Of a stretch of 35,972 bases of DNA, positions 33,410 through 35,972 are shown piece by piece (position 1 is the first letter of the stretch; each line of letters starts with the position of its first letter). The notes beneath the pieces are model-generated. The model was not told the origin of the DNA and did no database searches. It saw only the letters and a list, made by a program, of their open reading frames with translations. Source of the DNA: Gammaproteobacteria bacterium (GTDB lineage: Bacteria > Pseudomonadota > Gammaproteobacteria > Chromatiales > Chromatiaceae); NCBI GenBank assembly GCA_020445415.1, contig JAGRGP010000070.1, positions 1-35,972 on the forward strand, in the 5' to 3' direction. Position numbers and translations under genes: made by a program.

Positions 33410-34456
33410 GTGACCGGTAATTCGACCTCTAAACTGGAGGTGTCTTATTGTAACGATCCCATTGCCTGGGACTGCTTTGCCAGAAAACATTCTGAGTTGG
33501 TTTATTTTCAGTGGCGTTGGCGGGAGGTGGTCGAAGCAGCGTTTGGCCATCGCCCACACTATCTCCAGGCTAAGAATACTAACGGTGATATTGTTGCCAT
33601 CCTACCCCTGTTTGAATTAAAGAGTGTACTGTTTGGTCACTTCTATCTCTCTCTTCCGTTCGTGAATTACGGTGGCATACTTGCCTCCGATAAAAGGGCA
33701 GTAGAGGCTATCGTCGGCTATTGTGAGACCATGGGTACGAGTAGTGGAATTTCACATCTGCTGTTACGTGAAGACAAGGAGTTGTCTTGTGAATGGCAGT
33801 GCGAGCAGCACAAGGTTACGATGTTGCTGGATCTTCCCGATCAGGTGGATACACTGTGGTCGCAAATTGGCTCAAAACGCAGAGCGCAGATCAAACGACC
33901 CGCCAAGGAGGGGGCCATCTGCCGATTTGGACATATCGAATTATTATCCGATTTTTATTATGTGTTCGCACGGAATATGCGTGATCTGGGAACACCGGTA
34001 TATGGCAGAGGCTGGTTTGCGGAAATTCTGAAACGGCTGGACCGAGAGTCGCAATTAGCGTTGGTCTATCTGAATGGTCAACCGGTCGCGGCTGGCTTTC
34101 TCATCAGGCACGGGAGACGCATGGAAATACCCTGGGCCTCGAGTTTGCGTGAAGCAAACCCCTTTGGCGTAAATATGCTGCTCTACTGGGAAATATTGAA
34201 ATGGAGCATTGAGCAAGGCTGCGAGGTCTTTGATTTCGGCCGAAGTTCCAAGGATGCTAATACCTACCGATTCAAGAAACAATGGGGCTCGCAACCTCAC
34301 CAGCTCTACTGGTATAACTGGCTTCCCGCAGGGAATGCGCTACCACAACTGGATCCCGGGAGCAGCAAGTTTGCCCTGGCGATTGCCGCTTGGCAGCGAT
34401 TGCCGGTACCGGTTGCCAACCTGCTCGGTCCTGGGATCGTAAAGTATCTTCCCTGA
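33410..34456 (+). CDS. XrtA-system-associated FemAB-like acyltransferase
   Basis: This 348-residue protein has a GNAT-like FemAB/CelD fold. FemAB relatives transfer amino acids from aminoacyl-tRNA; those beside exosortase loci are uncharacterised and presumably modify the polymer or a glycan precursor. It begins with LEVSYCNDPIAWDCFARKH and has LPFVNYGGILA, then SKRRAQIKRPAKEG. The C-terminal half carries the typical FGVNMLLYWEILKWSIEQG, FDFGRSSKDANTYRFKKQWG and the ending YWYNWL. No signal peptide is present, so it is cytoplasmic. It is coupled to the exosortase gene and the glycosyltransferase gene, 2 bp on each side. Confidence 0.9.
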   Translation: MTGNSTSKLEVSYCNDPIAWDCFARKHSELVYFQWRWREVVEAAFGHRPHYLQAKNTNGDIVAILPLFELKSVLFGHFYLSLPFVNYGGILASDKRAVEAIVGYCETMGTSSGISHLLLREDKELSCEWQCEQHKVTMLLDLPDQVDTLWSQIGSKRRAQIKRPAKEGAICRFGHIELLSDFYYVFARNMRDLGTPVYGRGWFAEILKRLDRESQLALVYLNGQPVAAGFLIRHGRRMEIPWASSLREANPFGVNMLLYWEILKWSIEQGCEVFDFGRSSKDANTYRFKKQWGSQPHQLYWYNWLPAGNALPQLDPGSSKFALAIAAWQRLPVPVANLLGPGIVKYLP

Positions 34457-34458
34457 GC

Positions 34459-35613
34459 ATGAATTCGCACCGGCCACTTATTGCTCATGTGGTGTTCGCG
34501 CTGCGTGTGGGGGGTTTGGAGAACGGTGTCGTTAACTTAATCAACCGCATTCCCCAAGATCGCTTTCGCCATGTCATCATTTGTATCACTGACTACAGTG
34601 ATTTCTCCCGGCGAATCCGACGAGATGACGTGGAGATTCACGCGCTTCACAAACAGGCTGGGAAAGACCCCGGTTGGTATCTGCGATTATGGAGGTTATT
34701 GAGGCAACTCCGGCCAGATATCGTTCACACTCGGAATCTCGCCACGCTTGAAGCACAATTCATCGCTTTTTTAGCAGGTGTCCCAGGCCGGGTTCATGGC
34801 GAACATGGCTGGGATATGTATGACTTGGGCGGAGCGAATCGGAAATACCGCTTGCTGCGTCGCATAATCAGACCGTTTGTGCAACGGTTTATTCCGTTGT
34901 CGGCAGAGTTGCACCATTATCTTTCCAGCCACATTGGTGTGCCAGATAGCAAGATTACCCGTATCTGCAACGGCGTTGATACGGAGCGGTTTCGTTGTCA
35001 ACGGGGTGAGCGAAAGTTTCCGTTCGCTCCGGTCGATACCCAGGATATATTGATCGGCTCGGTGGGCCGCATGGAGTTAGTCAAGGACCCACTAAACTTG
35101 GTGGACGCATTTGTCTACCTGGTTGACCGATCGCCCGCGCTGAGAGAACGGGTGCGGCTGGTGATGATTGGTGGCGGTTCACTTTACGATAAAGCGGTAG
35201 CGCGTCTGCGTGAACGAGGACTGTCGGACCGGGTCTGGCTGCCTGGACACCGTGATGATATCGCAGACATATTGAGGATACTTGATATATTCGTGCTTCC
35301 CTCTAGGGCCGAAGGTATCTCGAATACGATTTTAGAAGCCATGGCAAGTTGTCTACCAGTCGTTGCTACCCGAGTGGGGGGAAACAGCGATCTGGTCGAG
35401 GATGGCCGCAATGCGATACTGGTTAAGGCGGCGGATAGTATCATGTTGGCAGAAGCGCTATCACGATACATTATGGACCCAGTTCTACGCCGGGAACATG
35501 GCAAACATTCGAGAGCACGCGTTGAGTCCTTGTTTAGTATTCATGGCATGGTCGAAAAGTATATGGCGGTTTACGATGCGCTATCGCATCACGGCAAGGC
35601 CAGCGCTTATTGA
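34459..35613 (+). CDS. XrtA-associated family 4-type glycosyltransferase
   Basis: This 384-residue GT-B glycosyltransferase of the GT4 type, in the subfamily found with XrtA loci, adds a sugar to a lipid-linked precursor on the cytoplasmic side. The N-terminus HVVFALRVGGLENGVVNLI has the GG-E donor-acceptor loop of the subfamily. Other motifs are HTRNLATLEAQ, RVHGEHGWD, the hinge ICNGVDTERF and SVGRMELVKDP. The C-terminal EX7E-like site is in VLPSRAEGISNTILEAMAS. ATG at 34459 is used; an earlier in-frame TTG would overlap FemAB. It is followed by a 118-bp gap. Confidence 0.93.
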   Translation: MNSHRPLIAHVVFALRVGGLENGVVNLINRIPQDRFRHVIICITDYSDFSRRIRRDDVEIHALHKQAGKDPGWYLRLWRLLRQLRPDIVHTRNLATLEAQFIAFLAGVPGRVHGEHGWDMYDLGGANRKYRLLRRIIRPFVQRFIPLSAELHHYLSSHIGVPDSKITRICNGVDTERFRCQRGERKFPFAPVDTQDILIGSVGRMELVKDPLNLVDAFVYLVDRSPALRERVRLVMIGGGSLYDKAVARLRERGLSDRVWLPGHRDDIADILRILDIFVLPSRAEGISNTILEAMASCLPVVATRVGGNSDLVEDGRNAILVKAADSIMLAEALSRYIMDPVLRREHGKHSRARVESLFSIHGMVEKYMAVYDALSHHGKASAY

Positions 35614-35731
35614 CAGCCCCGTTTCAAGCATGCCAATCGGATTATTTTCGGGGTACGGGGGATTCGAGGGGGTTCATCCCTGCTCAATCGCAGTGTGCTG
35701 AAAAAAAACCAGAATTGGAGAACCAGTTAAG
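35614..35731. other. Gap before the amidotransferase gene
   Basis: These 118 bp hold no gene. An A8 run (35701-35708) lies 23 bases before the next start, but no stem precedes it, so it is not a plausible terminator. A promoter may be present, but I cannot place it. Confidence 0.35.
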
Positions 35732-35972
35732 ATGTGTGGCTTTGTAGGCATATTCGATACCCAAGAAAGACGTCGGATCGATCCGGATTTGCTCAATCGG
35801 ATGAACGACTCTCAATTACACCGAGGGCCGGATGAGGGAGGCGTGCATCTTGATGAGGGTATAGGTTTGGGTCATCGAAGGCTCTCGATCATCGATCTCT
35901 CTTCGGGTCAGCAGCCGCTCTACAACGAAGACAATAGTGTTGTCGTGGTTTACAACGGCGAGATCTACAATT
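35732..35972 (+). CDS. XrtA-system asparagine-synthase-like amidotransferase (3' truncated)
   Basis: These are the first 80 codons of a class II glutamine amidotransferase of the asparagine synthase type; the gene runs past the window end. The N-terminal catalytic Cys2 is present (MCGFVGIFD, with the Met removed in the mature enzyme). The glutaminase-site motifs follow: LHRGPDEGG, LGHRRLSIIDLSSGQQPL and VVYNGEIYN. The position at the end of an XrtA locus fits the exosortase-associated amidotransferase found in such loci, which I take as the best label over plain AsnB. The AsnB-type ATP-pyrophosphatase domain should follow outside the window. Confidence 0.88.
   Translation, partial: MCGFVGIFDTQERRRIDPDLLNRMNDSQLHRGPDEGGVHLDEGIGLGHRRLSIIDLSSGQQPLYNEDNSVVVVYNGEIYN

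Noticed and set aside
35701-35708. A8 run before the amidotransferase as part of a terminator
   Set aside because: No stem-loop precedes it on the plus strand, and it is the wrong base for a plus-strand U-run.
1-35972. tRNA, rRNA, CRISPR arrays, insertion sequences, prophage genes
   Set aside because: I looked for cloverleaf-like ends, regularly spaced repeats, transposase or integrase motifs and found none. Small non-coding RNAs cannot be excluded by eye.

Overview
The window looks like chromosomal DNA of a gammaproteobacterium with moderately high G+C. The strongest pointer is the gene order LysR-leuC-leuD-leuB-asd-fimV-truA-trpF-...-accD, which resembles the order I know from Pseudomonas and relatives. 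Here trpB and trpA sit between trpF and accD, and an exosortase (XrtA/EpsH) exopolysaccharide locus follows. That combination suggests an environmental, biofilm-forming lineage such as Chromatiales-like sulfur or ammonia oxidisers. This placement is inference from gene content, not from a phylogenetic marker.

Layout. 1-542: 3' end of pnp, ending in a terminator that overlaps the end of a convergent yheT-like hydrolase. 564-3438 (minus): the hydrolase and a type-1 ABC exporter. 3616-8319 (plus): M23 peptidase with its own terminator, TolC-family outer-membrane channel, chorismate synthase, MFS permease. 8400-9559 (minus): a RES-domain toxin / Xre-MbcA-type antitoxin pair, with a 45-bp imperfect palindrome over its promoter. 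9714-10601 (minus): LysR regulator divergent from leuC. 10703-15140: leuC, leuD, leuB, asd. 15409-22755: fimV, a strong hairpin, truA, trpF, trpB, trpA, accD. 22780-23538 (minus): cysZ-like membrane protein.

23921-35972 (plus): a nearly complete XrtA/PEP-CTERM-type exopolysaccharide and sorting locus. In order it encodes a Wza-like export lipoprotein, chain-length determinant, tyrosine autokinase, outer-membrane beta-barrel protein, secretion-type ATPase, UDP-GlcNAc 2-epimerase, polysaccharide deacetylase, exosortase A fused to an EpsI domain, FemAB-like protein, glycosyltransferase, and the start of an asparagine-synthase-like amidotransferase that runs off the window. Most genes are 2-18 bp apart. 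Gaps of about 130 bp before the epimerase and 118 bp before the amidotransferase mark possible extra promoters. The exporter, chain-length and kinase genes would control polymer assembly and export. The epimerase, deacetylase, glycosyltransferase, FemAB and amidotransferase would build or modify the polymer. XrtA would process PEP-CTERM proteins encoded elsewhere, since none is in this window.

I found no tRNA, rRNA, CRISPR array, insertion sequence or prophage. The main accessory element is the toxin-antitoxin pair. The XrtA locus belongs to a described system. The observations most worth a second look are the toxin-antitoxin operator palindrome, the 13-bp hairpin between fimV and truA, the His-to-Asp change in the M23 motif, the palindrome on the asd start codon, and the two internal gaps of the XrtA locus.
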